A DNA stretch of 64,000 nucleotides from Coniochaeta sp. PMI_546 (GCA_021432605.1 MU271147.1:1984001-2048000), one strand, 5' to 3'. Counted from the first letter of the stretch, positions 1 to 11,114 are shown. The notes: generated by a model not told the origin, from the sequence alone. A program made the numbers and translations.

Positions 1-1
1 G

Positions 2-982
2 CCTCCAGAGAGCGTCACTTGCAAGTTCTTCGTAACGGCCGCGACTCGAGCACAGAATATGGGCGTTAGCTCACGGGCACCACGGCCATTGAGTAACATG
101 TTCCATGATAAGCTCGATGGATTTGTCGCGGGCATCGCCTCGAAACGCAATTCGGCACTGATCATGTCGGAAGCCCAAGGTGATCCCGAGCGAGAGCGTC
201 AGCTTCGGGAAGAGGACGAGGACCGCATCACAGCTCTGCCACAACAGAAGTACCTGCAACACCACCACCTCCCTCCACCGCCTCCAGGTCCGCCCCCAAA
301 TATGCGTGTGCCTGTTCCCGAAGACCGAAAGGACTCCCATTTTGCCGACAAGAAAGAACCACTCGAAGGCAAGAAGCGAGAATTCCACTTCCCACCCATG
401 CAGCCGAAGGCAGATAACGCACCACACTTCAACTACGTACCCCCAACTTCACCCAATAAGAAGCGATTCAGCCAAAACCTCTCCCCAGCCGACGCAGAAG
501 GGCGCCCAAGCTACGTAAGCGGCGGCGACAGCCTTGACTCGGGCGAGCAACAACCAACTTCCACAGACGCCCCCGTCCGACCCCCGGAACTGGCCCACCT
601 CCGCACAGATGTGGGTTCTGTATCCCGGCCCCGACCGACGAGCACATTCGGACCACCATCTGGCTTCGAGTTCGGATTCCCGGAGACGCCGACCGAGTTC
701 CAGAAGAGCCTGATGCGCTTCGCCTTCCCGGTGCCGCACCAGATCGACGGCGGCTGGAGCGTCGAGTACGGCCGTCCGGACCTGGGATTCATGCTCAAGG
801 AGTGGGCTACCGGCGGCGCGGACGGGCGGGGGATACTCGGTCGCCGGACGGCGGTTTTCGTGTGCGGGCCGCCGGCTATGCGGGTGGGTGTCGCGAATAC
901 CGTTGCGCGGCTGCAGGCGGAGATATGGGGGGATGATGAGCTCGAGGAGATCTTTTTGCATACCGAAAATTACGCTTTGTGA
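2..982 (+). CDS. Ferric-chelate reductase-like protein, C-terminal part (5' end outside window)
   Basis: The frame is open from base 2, so this is the last part of a gene that begins to the left; the ATG at 59 is internal. The end of the protein carries the CGPPAM motif followed by an Arg/Glu-rich helix and a HTENYAL terminus, the pattern of the NAD(P)H-binding lobe of fungal FRE-type ferric reductases (FAD/NAD(P)H flavocytochromes that reduce Fe(III) or Cu(II) at the plasma membrane). About 150 residues upstream of that lobe form a proline-, charge- and serine-rich low-complexity stretch with a polyproline run, which looks like an insertion between the flavin and nicotinamide parts. The haem-binding membrane domain is not in view. 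An NADPH oxidase-like reductase is the alternative. The family call rests mainly on the CGPP motif and the C-terminus. Confidence 0.72.
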   Translation, partial: PPESVTCKFFVTAATRAQNMGVSSRAPRPLSNMFHDKLDGFVAGIASKRNSALIMSEAQGDPERERQLREEDEDRITALPQQKYLQHHHLPPPPPGPPPNMRVPVPEDRKDSHFADKKEPLEGKKREFHFPPMQPKADNAPHFNYVPPTSPNKKRFSQNLSPADAEGRPSYVSGGDSLDSGEQQPTSTDAPVRPPELAHLRTDVGSVSRPRPTSTFGPPSGFEFGFPETPTEFQKSLMRFAFPVPHQIDGGWSVEYGRPDLGFMLKEWATGGADGRGILGRRTAVFVCGPPAMRVGVANTVARLQAEIWGDDELEEIFLHTENYAL

Positions 983-2524
983 TTTTTTTGTACTTGTATC
1001 ATGATGGGCTGGCGATGGCGTTTTTCTTCCCCGCTTGGGTTATGGGAGTTGAGATACCAGTGTCATGCTGTCGAGCGACGACGCGTTTTTCTTTGTGTTT
1101 ATATATCTATCTACTCGTACCTACATGGCAGCTATGGCTATCTATCTCGTCACTGGGACGCTATTACTTTTAATCAAAGCTCTGAACTACCTTGGGCCCT
1201 TTGAGGTATTATGTCTCATAACTTGGGGGACGATAGTTAGTAAGATAACAGGAAGGGCTAAGGGAAGTACTGTTCTGACAAACCCTTCGTCATCTCCTTC
1301 AAGACTTCACTCTCTTGTACTTCTCTATATCAAGCCCAAGAGTGCGTGTGGAGCCGGGAACTAGTTACCGGGGTCCAGGACAAGAATCAAGACAGCGGTG
1401 GCGCCTCGATTCGCGTCCGCCGCAGATGACACATCGTGTCGTACAAGAGAAGTATGATGCAGAGTGATCTGAGCGTGGCCGAAGACTGGGAGCGCGCCTG
1501 CAATACGGATCCTTGTACAGTTTTGTCCAAGACGGCTAATGCCTTTGACCTTCAATAGTCGCGAGACGGACAGTGACGGTAGTAAGACAAGACCAAAGCC
1601 AGAAACCAGAGAGTTCTTAGTCCTAAGAGCGAAGCTTAATGCGACGTCAAGAGCCACACACTGACACTGGACAACATCTCATGTGCTGGCGGCAGAGGTA
1701 TTAGCTTCTGGCTATAACATTCCTTCAATGATGTTGAGCTCTAGACTAACACGACGGGAGCGCAGACAACATGGAAGCATCCATTTGCTTCACCAGCTCA
1801 GACCCTGCGGAGGCGCAACTCTCGTTACAGCGAGATGCATGTTTACATATCCATACTCCTGGATCCCGCCAGCCATATTTAAGGTGTACGACGTGCAGAG
1901 CAGGTCTTACTTTTGCATATACTGCATAGCCCAATAGCAACAGACGCGTTCACATACCGCACGTCGTGTCACCTAATGACCTTGTCGCTCATTTGTCGAT
2001 AACCCTTGAAGCATCGCCGACGAGTCGACGACAAGCCTTGCAAAAGAGATGGTTTGCTCTCCAAGGAAGCCACATGCAAGCCACCAGGTAGTGCATCTGA
2101 GCTCCTGCAGATTCACGTCGTCGTCGATGACTACCGAACATATGCTGCATCTCGTCCCCTCCTCTTGGAATGAGACCTGGCCCTGCTGCATCATACCACC
2201 TCCTCCGCACAGAGAGAGAGAGAGAGGAGCTTGAGCCCAAGGGCAAGCGACTGGGACTTCCTGCGCTGACTCGGACGGACGTGCTGACGCGAGACATAAG
2301 TATCCTACTCATTACCTAACACCAGATGCGACCTGTAAGGTAGACAGCAGGGATACGCCGTGGGCTTATATACCATCATCCACTTCCGCTGTAAGCTGTG
2401 TCAGCCTCATCTCTCTGTGCTGTATCATCATTGTCGTCTTGTTCCCCCATAATCTCGACCGATAGCTACACCGCTATAATCAAACAGCGAGCCTTCTTGA
2501 TAATCAACAGCATACAAAGAAGTC
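983..2524. other. Intergenic region, no supported gene
   Basis: 1.5 kb between the reductase stop and the next candidate gene. All frames are broken by frequent stops. The left part is T-rich and probably the reductase 3' UTR. An (AG)8 microsatellite lies at 2211-2226. A TATA-like element (TTATATACC) near 2366 is followed by CT-rich then A-rich sequence leading to the ATG at 2525, which fits a promoter and leader for that small gene. Confidence 0.5.
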
Positions 2525-2821
2525 ATGGCTGGGAATCTCATCATAGGCGCCGAATGCCTGCAGAGCTGGTGGCTCCCCGGCGACGAAGCCCGTTCCAACG
2601 GCTGGGTACAGAAATACGAGGACGATCTGAGGAAACCGAAGGATAGAAAAATATCCGCAGAACCGAGTCCCGACAACAAGAGTGAGGATATTAAACGACA
2701 ATTTCCGCTCCTCTCAGAGTCAAAGGCCGGAGATGAGATGCTGCATGAGAAGATGGGCCATGGCGAGCTTGAACCTCACGTGGGTTTCCATTATGTGGAC
2801 AGTGTACCGAACTCAAGCTGA
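2525..2821 (+). CDS. Small hypothetical protein, 98 aa
   Basis: I do not recognise this protein. It is a single-exon frame from a good ATG (GTCATGG context). Upstream there is a TATA-like box about 160 bp away and a typical fungal leader that changes from CT-rich to A-rich. The product is hydrophilic, with a Trp pair near residue 15, a Lys/Glu/Asp-rich middle and no signal peptide or membrane segment; a cytosolic protein is likely. The gene runs convergent to the GH28 gene, whose stop lies about 260 bp downstream. With only 98 codons, chance cannot be excluded; the start context and leader are the main support. Confidence 0.45.
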   Translation: MAGNLIIGAECLQSWWLPGDEARSNGWVQKYEDDLRKPKDRKISAEPSPDNKSEDIKRQFPLLSESKAGDEMLHEKMGHGELEPHVGFHYVDSVPNSS

Positions 2822-3084
2822 CCGAGATAGGAGCGAGAGCCGGCGCCAACTAGGCCATTCTGGAAGGCTATATGGGGGTTGTTGGTGTGAGAGCTCTATG
2901 TTTACGGGTGATTGACAAGCGATGTGGTTACCTTATTTGATATAGAACATGCGTCCAAGGTCCAAGGTCTCGGTTTTGGATATCCTTGCAAGGCGTTACT
3001 GAGAACGAAAGCCAGCTGGTTTGAGGCAGCTACAGAATGTTATTACTATTCATCCTGATTTTTCCATCCGTCTATGCTGTTGCA

Positions 3085-4654
3085 TCAGACAATGCAGTTG
3101 ATATCAAGCAACGAGTTGTCCATGTTGGTGCACACCCAAGTCGCCGTCTTACCGCTAGGGGGTGTGACAGTGATGTTCTCTGCTCGGATGTTGCGACATT
3201 TCTGGCTGGGTCAGCTATACTGCCTTATATGTTAATTCTCGGTTGGTCGAGGACTCACATCCGGGCTGCTGCACACGAGTGTGCCGACTTTTGGATCGTA
3301 CTTCTTCGACGTGGTCCCCCACATGTTCTTGAAGACTACATCCGAGATGGTCATGTTTGACTACGAGACTTAGCAATATTCCTCCATTTCCAGACGCTAG
3401 TGAGAAACTTACAGGATATTGGTTGCAAAGCGTTTGGTTCGACTGGCCATAGCACTGCGTGAGCTCGATAGCCCAGTCGTTATTTGTGTTATGCAGCCCG
3501 TCGTACGTGACGTTCTTGACATAACCCGACCCGCCGCCGCCGGACAGGCCCGGTTGGAACGGGGTGTAGTTGCCTGGCCAGACCTTGATGCGGGCCCCAT
3601 CCGAGGCGTTGGACATGGAGATGTTGTAGACGTAGATATTCTCGACAATGTCGTACTCGTCAATGTACTGCCCCAGCGAGCCGACGCTGATGCCGTGCGA
3701 GCCGTTGCACTGTAGGCCCTGGACGATGATGTTGGTGCTGTTGGGCTTGAAGGAGACACAGTCGTCGCCGTTGTTGATGACGGAGTCCTGGATCACGACG
3801 GAGTCGGACCTGTAAACATCCCAGCCATCGGTGTTTTTGGCCGGATTCTTGCTTGTGCTCTTTGGACATAGGTTAGTTGGTGTCGAGACAGAGATAGGAG
3901 GTTCAAACGTACCCCGACCTTGATGTCAAGATCGCTGACGATGATGTCTGAGCTGTTGGCGATGAGGTTAAACCACTACATTGGACCGGTCAATTTGACG
4001 ATCACGACTCCTAAGTCACAGGGCACATACATTAGGAGAGTTCCTCATCTTTAGACCTGTGACGGAGCCTCCACTCAGACCGTCCAGAACAAGCAGGATA
4101 GGCCGCTGCAGGCTCGCATTTGCTGCGAAAGCATCATACCACGGCTGTCCGTTACCGTTTATGAGACCAACACCGTTACCGTATATGTTGACATCCCTGC
4201 CGCCAAACCGCCACATAGCCGAGGATACCTGGTAGGCATACTTGAAGCTATGCTTAACCCAATAGTTCACATCGCCGCTGAAGCTGATCGTGCCGGAGAT
4301 AGCCACGTCGACGCTGTCAAGGAAGGTCAGATCCAGGGGCGAGCCGATGTTGTAGTTGGCGTCCAGCACGACGGTGCCGCCATGGTTACAGTCCTGGAAC
4401 GCTTTCAGGATGTTGGCGGCGTCGTCATCGCTCTTGCAGCTCGGCTTGACGAAGCAGTACTTGTTTGGGTCCCGCGGCGGCGAGGCGGCGTGAGGCTTGC
4501 CGGGGTGGAGAGGCCATGCCTTGACGGAAGGTCGTTCAATGACTGGCTTGCCTCCGTTGGGGCTGTAGACCACCGCACTTGCGGATGATATCGCCAAACC
4601 GGCGATGGCCAGTACAGAAGCGAGTGATTGGATCATGGCGGCTCGGCTCAACAA
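3085..4654 (-). CDS. Secreted GH28 exopolygalacturonase
   Basis: Five exons (4654-4031, 3975-3913, 3859-3413, 3360-3259, 3201-3085), with introns of 52-57 nt and consensus ends, give 450 aa. An N-terminal hydrophobic signal peptide covers about residues 1-28. The parallel beta-helix GH28 signatures appear in order: NTDG (238-241), GDDC (260-263), SHGIS (283-287) and RIK (319-321). The Asp residues of the first two motifs are the general acid and base of inverting polygalacturonases, and the Arg/Lys of RIK bind the uronate. The length and the downstream cysteine-rich end resemble PgaX-type exo-enzymes more than the shorter endo-enzymes. It would release galacturonic acid from de-esterified pectin outside the cell. 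Several N-glycosylation sequons are present. Start 4654 is the first ATG; 4636 is an alternative. It is divergent from the pectin methylesterase gene. Confidence 0.93.
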
Positions 4655-5610
4655 GGCTAAGAAGGCCTGGTATGGAGACTGTATATTCGCGTCCCTTCTC
4701 CAAACTCCTACTTCTCCAGTCAGAGTGGCGATCCATCCAAGCCCTTATAGAGCATCACATCTCGAACCACGGAATACTGTAACCCCCTAGTCTGGGCATG
4801 CACACGGCCGATATCCGCCTTGGCTAGATTAATCCAACGCAAACTGTGGTGAAGGCATCCGCAGGCGAGACTGTGAAGGGGGTCGGGTCTGGGGTAGCAT
4901 GCGCATTTTGGTACCTTGCGCTATCAACATGGAGTTCCACCATGGAAGTCAATTTTTCCGTCAGTGAAAGTGACGGAGAGGAGTGTAGACCCTGGCAAGA
5001 GATCGCCGTTGAGGCATTGGTTTCCTAGACAGGCATAGCTGCCGATGGAATTTGGGGAACATGGGGTCCTCCCCGGGGACGAAATGAGGAGAATCTTCTC
5101 CACAGGATAATACCGTTTTTGCGGGGGAGGCTCGATTTGCTCCTTCTGGACTATCGCTCTCTCGAACGCGAATGTCTACATTCAGCTGGATAAATAATGG
5201 ATTTCAATCGTCCTGCTGAGGTGACAAGGTACTTTCTCCTTGGCTCTGTTTGGCGGAATTTGGCGGAAAATTGGCATCCGTCAAGCCTCTGCTAGTCCCG
5301 GCCAAATGGCCCTGCCACGCGAAGTGCGCAAGCATCCTCAATCCTCATTGACCGTCCGCGGGAGGTTGTTGGATGGTCAGTCGTCTACCAGCCTTGCTTT
5401 TTGTACTTTCGAGTATGGTGTACACTGTCGTCACAATGGACAGGATGCGGCTACTGAATGGCACGGTGCCATCGACGGCATCCATATCCTCCACATGTGG
5501 TGCGTCCCCGGGAGCCGGGTCGACATGTAGGTGGATAATATAAGAGAGCCGATCTCCACGATCCAGATCAGCCAAATCTCAACCTGTCTTGGCATCTTTG
5601 TTGGTAAAGG
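4655..5610. promoter_or_regulatory. Shared divergent promoter of GH28 and pectin methylesterase genes
   Basis: This 956 bp region separates two divergent pectin-degrading genes. For the esterase, a TATA-like TAATATAAG lies near 5537, about 70 bp before its ATG. For GH28, CTATAAG on the minus strand lies near 4745, about 90 bp before its ATG. Matches to the CreA/CRE-1 carbon-repressor consensus SYGGRG occur at 4889-4894 (CTGGGG), 5073-5078 (CCGGGG, with a mirrored copy 5071-5076), 5121-5126 (GCGGGG) and 5506-5511 (CCGGGG on the minus strand). GATAA cores occur near 5106, 5188 and 5534. Carbon-catabolite repression is well known for fungal pectinases; its action here is inferred from motifs only. 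Confidence 0.55.
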
Positions 5611-6899
5611 ATGTTGTTCGCCTCCTTAGCTGTGCTTGCCTCAAGCCTGCTGCAAGTAGCAGCAGGTCTCGACCCCACGGGTCCGGCCCAGACATACAAG
5701 CGATGTCAGAGGAAAACATGCAATCCGACAGACGGATGCCCGGAAGGGACCATCTACGTGTCGAAAGACGACTCAAGGGCGAAGTTCACCTCGATTCAGG
5801 CAGCCATCGAGTCTGTGGGTAACACGACAACCCCGGCGTACATCCTCATCGCACCCGGTAACTACACCGAGCAGCTCAATGTCACCCGGCGCGGACCTCT
5901 CCACCTCATCGGCATGTCCACCCGTCCGTGGAAGGGCGAGGTCTACTCCGACATCGACGTCAACACGGAGAGACAGAATGATGTTCAGGTGTGGTGGAAC
6001 TCGGCGAATCACGACGCCATTTTCAGCGACAACGTATTCACCAGCGTGCTTACCGTCGGACCTACCTTCAATGCGACTTTAACGGGCTCAGGACCGACCG
6101 GGTTCCCGGTACCAGAGGACACCCCCTTTGGCTGCACCGACTTCCGCGCCTACAACATCGACTTCCGTAACGAGTTTGCCCCTTACTCTGATGGTCCGGC
6201 CCACGCCATTGGCGTGAGCAGGGCCAACGCTGGCTTCTACTCCTGCGGCTTCTACAGCTGGCAAGATACCGTACGTGCCCTGCCCCTTACTAGTAGCCCC
6301 AAACCCACCTTACTAACACTGATGCCCAGATCTACATCGGCAAGCTCGGCAACGCCTACTTCTACGATAGCATCGTAGCCGGCCAGACCGACTTCCTCTA
6401 CGGCTTCGGCACGCTGTACATCGAGAAGTCGCACCTCAGCCTCCGCAGCTGCGGCGGCGGCATCACGGCCTGGAAGGGCACCAACACGACCTTCACCAAC
6501 AAGTACGGCGTCTACCTGGACCGGACCCCCTCCGTCGCCGCCAACGCCTCCATCGCCGCCAAGATCGTCGGCAAGTGCGCCCTCGGGAGGCCGTGGAACG
6601 CCCAGCACCGCTCCATCTTCATGGACTCGTACTTTGACGCCAGCATCAAGCCGGCCGGGTACATCATCTGGGGCACGACCGATCCGAGGGTGAACAACTA
6701 TACGTTCATGGCCACGTGGAAGGATTACGGTCCGGGGTATAACGAGACGGCGGAGAGGAACAGTGGCGGGGTCACGCTTGTGCTGGATGATGCGCAGGTT
6801 GCGCCGTATAGGTATCCGGCGGATGTGTTCCAGACGCCGGAAGGACAGTTTGGGAACGTTGGCTGGATCGACCAGAGTGTTTTGTTTTCCAAGGACTAA
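5611..6899 (+). CDS. Secreted CE8 pectin methylesterase
   Basis: Two exons (5611-6270 and 6330-6899), with a 59 nt intron starting GTACGT and ending CCCAG, give 409 aa. A signal peptide covers about residues 1-19. The CE8 pectinesterase signatures are intact: QDT at 218-220, TDFLYG at 240-245 and LGRPW at 305-309. Asp219 and Asp241 correspond to the catalytic aspartates, and Arg307 to the conserved arginine. The enzyme removes methyl esters from homogalacturonan in the extracellular space, exposing substrate for polygalacturonases such as its divergent neighbour. Multiple N-glycosylation sequons (for example NTT, NYT, NVT, NAT) fit secretion. The intron interrupts the catalytic core between the QDT and DFLYG motifs. 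Confidence 0.95.
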
Positions 6900-7379
6900 A
6901 CGAGGGTAGAGTAATGTAATCAACGGTTGACTATCTCTGGATGCCTGCTTGGACAAGGATCTTAACGCAAGCGCCATGTCATCACAAGGAAGTCTATGTG
7001 TACTATTTGCTCTAGGAGTGTCCCTTTCACCGCCCGTACCAAACATCCGTTAAGAGTCCTGCATCTTTCTGCAGAGCAATGCTTATGCAATACCCACAAG
7101 GGGACCCTGAAGAGCAGACACTTTGTATGTCTATTCTATCCGATCCTGAATCTCATCCGCACTTTAACGTCTCTATGCGTCCCAGCAGAGAAAGTCTGGC
7201 AGGCTGTGCAGCCAGGCTACCCATGGTGGCATTGCAAGAGTCGGTTGAAATCAACGTCATAACCGTCCTTGACGACAATGCAACCATTGCCAAACGGGAT
7301 GTGTCTCATCAAGCATAGCCGTACTCCGTGACATCATGGTTTCCTCTGTCAAAGCCCCAGGCAAATGCTGAGAAAACCC
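6900..7379. other. Intergenic spacer between convergent genes
   Basis: 480 bp between the stops of the esterase (+) and the thioesterase (-). No frame has coding support; it presumably holds the two 3' UTRs. Confidence 0.5.
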
Positions 7380-8250
7380 TCAAAGCTCTGACTTGCCCTG
7401 GTCCTGCGCCTTGTCGCCCAGCGCGGGTAACCTAGACCTCAGGAACTCCTCCACCTCGTCCAACTCCTCAGGACATGCCGAGTGAGTCATACCCCTGTAA
7501 GAGAGCAGTCAGCATCTCCAACAGCGTCAATCAGTCATAACAGAAGATGTAACTTACGGGTAAACCTTGAACGTCGCATTATACCCCATCTCCTTGAGCA
7601 TGTCGTAGCTCCTCTTGCCCAACTGGAAGTTAACCACATTATCCCTATCGCCGTGTCCCATCCAGATGGGCGTCTCCTTGTTGTACTCCGGCTTGGGCAC
7701 CAGCTGAGCAAACTTGAGGCTGAGCAGCAGATACGACGACAGAGCCACGATGCCGGCAAGCTTGAAAGGGGCAGTGAGGCCGGAGAACATGCTCAGGGCG
7801 CCGCCCTGGCTGAAACCGCCGAGCACGATGCGGTCGGCGGGGATGCCGCTGTCGATCTCGGACTGGATGAGGGAGTGCATGTATTTCTGCGACACGAGGA
7901 TGCCGGCTTCGTCCTCGCTGCGGCGTAGGGATTCGGGGCTGCCGTCTATGGAGACCTATTTCGCAGGGAGAATGTGTTAGTTGAGTGGTTGATAGGTAGC
8001 AATTGGCTTGTTTCGGACAGAGACTTACAATATCGTACCATCCTGGCATCTTGTAGCCCATGTTGGCCGTGATAGGGATCTGTGGCGCGTGCGGCAGGAT
8101 GAACTTGACCTCGTCGAGCTTGGAGCGCATGCGCCAGTTCTCGACTGCCGGTGCCCAGCCGTGGCCAGTGTCGCCGAGGCCGTGGACGAAGATGACGGTC
8201 GCGGTGTGGCGAGCCGCGGGAGGGAAGACCAGAGGTGGACGGCGAACCAT
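7380..8250 (-). CDS. APT1: Acyl-protein thioesterase 1 (alpha/beta hydrolase)
   Basis: Three exons (8250-8029, 7955-7558, 7494-7380) give 244 aa, the usual size for acyl-protein thioesterase/lysophospholipase (PF02230). The nucleophile elbow GFSQGG places Ser at 123. The acid is Asp179 in HGDRD, and the histidine is His211 in GMTHS, encoded just after the second intron. HGLGDTGHGW (residues 24-33) forms the oxyanion region. The family removes palmitate from S-acylated proteins such as Ras and G-alpha subunits in the cytosol. I chose the ATG at 8250 because the family normally starts a few residues before the LVFP-like strand. A GTAAGT near 8330, a CTAAC and a CAAG just before the ATG look like a 5' UTR intron. 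It is divergent from the dioxygenase gene, with 287 bp between starts. Confidence 0.93.
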
Positions 8251-8537
8251 CCTTGACGTCAATGAGGGTGTATTGGAGATGGATGTGTTGCCGATTGTTA
8301 GCGGGGGAGGAGCAATTGAGTTCGGACTTACAGCGGGAAGTGGGCAGGTACACTGCAGTGACAAGGGGTCAAAAACTCCACTGTTTCCGTTCCTGAATCG
8401 CCCTGCGATGCGGAAGATGCGGGATCATGAACGCCGAAACCTAAGGTACATACCTATCTCTACATCTTCCTGGAAATGTTGCAACATGATCATCCTCTCA
8501 GACACAACTGCACGTGTATTCTCGCAGAATAGATCTC

Positions 8538-9624
8538 ATGGGGCTGGCTCGCGGGGTGTTGACACTCGTGTCTATTGTGGTTGCCATTCTGGCCTACCTT
8601 CAGTTCAGCAGCGATCCTCTTATCTTCAAAAGTACCGAGAAGCACCAACCAGCTTCACCAGTCATGGACACAAAGCGGACGTCCAGACTACCCACTTACT
8701 TCTTCAGTCATGGTGGTGTGAGCAGTCCCTGTTTCCTGTCTGAGCCTTCGTGTCCCAGATCTGGAGCTGATTTCTTGCCCAGCCAACCGTGCAATATGAG
8801 ACCAAGCATCCGGCGTACTCAGTCCTCCAGAGCATCGGGAAAGAGATCACCCAGATGAAGCCAACAGCAGTCGTAGTGTTTTCTGCTCACTGGCAAGCCG
8901 GGCGGAATGACATCGCGGTAAACTCGGCCGAGTCCACAGACCTGATTTACGAGTGAGTCTGCCCTCTTGGACCCGGACCACTGTATATCTGACGACTTCA
9001 AGCTTCTACGGCTTCCCAAAGCACTACTACCAAGCCGAATACCCGAACAAGGGCAGCCCAGAGCTAGCTTCGAAGATAATCAACCTCCTCTCCTCCGCCG
9101 GTATCAAGTCTGCGGGCGTGTCTCGCGGTCTCGACCACGGCGTCTGGTCCGGCTTCAGCGTCGCCTTCGACCCGGAGTCAAACCCGCTCAATGTACCCCT
9201 GGTGCAAGTATCCCTCTACGACAACGAGGACCCAGACGCACACTACGGTTTAGGGAAAGCCGTGTCGTCCCTCCGCGACGAAGGGATCGTCATCATCGGC
9301 GCTGGCATGTCGGTGCACAACCTGCAGGCCATGCAGGCCAGCTGGGGCGATCCGCTGCCGCAAGCCTGGGCGGTGTCGTTCGACGAAGCGCTGAAGGAGG
9401 CTGTGCTCACGCCGCCGCAGTACAGGCAGGACCGCATGAGGGAGGTGACGATGAGGCCGGACGCGAGGAAGGCGCATCCGACCATGGATCATCTTATGCC
9501 TGTGTATGTGGCGGCGGGCGCGGCGGCCGACGAGCAGGCGACGCAAGTGTGGACGATGCAGGAGGGAAGCTTTGCTTGGGCGCAGTATCGGTTTGGGGAG
9601 GTGCCGAAGGGGTTGAAGAGCTGA
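8538..9624 (+). CDS. Extradiol ring-cleavage dioxygenase, DODA/LigB family, with N-terminal membrane segment
   Basis: Three exons (8538-8717, 8783-8952, 9003-9624) give 323 aa. The class III extradiol dioxygenase (LigB/4,5-DOPA dioxygenase) fold is shown by SHGG (His58), FSAHWQ (His96), GLDHGVW (His162) and GAGMSVHNL. The histidines in these motifs bind the non-haem iron or zinc in the family. Plant and fungal members open catechol rings, for example DOPA to betalain precursors; the substrate here cannot be told. Before the catalytic domain is a hydrophobic stretch of about 19 residues (near 7-25), predicted to be a signal anchor or signal peptide. Most DODA proteins start close to the first His, so starting at Met43 would give a cytosolic form. 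The intron phases and the continuous family alignment across both splices support the model. Confidence 0.88.
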
Positions 9625-10408
9625 AGGGGGCTCTAGGTTTAGCTACATTGTCCGAGATGCCATCTCTGTATCAACGTGTACCATAACCCAAGAAACGTCT
9701 GTGGATGAAGGTGATGGTGGCAGGCGCACTGTCAACTGTCACAGCAGCACCTAAAATTGAATCAGGACGGTATCAAGTTTCCCTTGTCTGCGTCTTCGCA
9801 CAGACTCAGATGGCATCGACAAGGCCTGTCTAAGTAAGCTGAGCATTATCACAAAAAGAAAACAGAGGTGGTCAACGACCGAAACCGTATAGGAAGCTCC
9901 AGCTTATACCAAGTTGCAGTTTCATGTGACTGGGGCAGCCAACATCACCACACCAAACTCCGCACTGCCACTACATGCCAAGCTATTCATCCGAATATTC
10001 CAGCGCATGTTTCCAACCTGGCGGCGCTGCAATCACATAATCAAGATCGACCTGTCAAATGGCACATCATCCGGATTGATCTCCGCATGTCAATGCAACC
10101 TTATCCTGTCTTCATCTTTGTTTCAACGGTCGGATTGCCTCCCATAAACGCCCGAAGCCGGCGTCGAGAATGGTCAGGGCGATCATCGTACGCCGTGAGT
10201 TCAAACATATATCCATGTATATATTAAGATCCGCTCGTGACCGCAAGTCAACGGCCCTTTTGATCGGAGATGTCATCATTCCTTGACATGATGTGGCGAA
10301 CCTGAGTCGTGAATCAGTTCCTGTGTAACGTCAGTGGACATCCCCGATCAAGGGGTAATCACGACCTCGAGCGAATCCTGGTCTACACGCGTCAAAACCA
10401 TCTCGCAA
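9625..10408. other. Intergenic region, no supported gene
   Basis: 784 bp between two genes on the same strand. Only short frames with alternative start codons are present, and I see no conserved protein or RNA structure. It presumably contains the dioxygenase 3' UTR and the promoter of the next gene. Confidence 0.45.
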
Positions 10409-11114
10409 ATGGCATCGTCCTCGTCCTCGTCGTCACAGACACCAGCAACTGCGTTGACCGAACTGTCAAATCTCCCCTGCATACGAGCCCTCCATCTAGA
10501 CGACACCACCTCGTCCGCCGTCCTCGACGTGGCCCAGTCCGTCAAGCACGACCAAGAAGCATCGGGCCAACATGTCTTGCTAGCAGCCAAAACCCTGGCG
10601 GAGGCCAAGACCTGGTCTTCTGTCCTCGTGTCTTCCTCCGCGTGGGCCAAAGTCGCAGCGCTCAGGGCCCAGCTCATCACTGAAAGCGAATCTGTATGCT
10701 TCCAGTTTTCCACTTTATCCTTCTTCCCTGTCAATCGCCTCGGCTCCCCAGGTGCGTTCCGAACTTACCCAAACTCTCTAGCTCATATCCACCGTCATGG
10801 CAGTGAACCCAGCAGCCCTCTACCTCTACGAGAAAGCCATGGTGGTCCAGCTGCACAACGGCGTCGCGCTGCTCAAGAATTTCCTGACTACGGACGAGGA
10901 TTGCGGCCTGATGATACCGCTTTCGATACCCGACGACGTGCTCGTGACGGCCTGGGACGAGACGCGCGGGGACGACGTCTACAGATTGGAGCTGTCGACT
11001 AGGAAGGCTTTCGTTATGTCTGGCTCGTCCAAGCTGAGGGTGGAGGGCGACGACCCGCTTGTTTGTGTGGTGTTTTGTCTTGCTGCTGGCAGCGGTGGCA
11101 GTGGCGGGCCATGA
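10409..11114 (+). CDS. Hypothetical protein, 205 aa
   Basis: I do not recognise a family. Two exons (10409-10693 and 10782-11114) join in phase 0 across an 88 nt intron (GTATGC...CTCTAG). The start is an ATG followed by a run of seven serines. The N-terminal half is alanine- and serine-rich and probably helical. The second half has alternating hydrophobic residues and acidic patches (DEDC, DDVL, GDDVY) and ends in a Gly/Ser tail. No signal peptide or clear membrane helix is seen. The intron is supported by GT/AG ends and the restored frame; a second possible acceptor (CCCCAG near 10750) would break it. It is convergent with the GH76 gene. Moderate support only. Confidence 0.5.
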
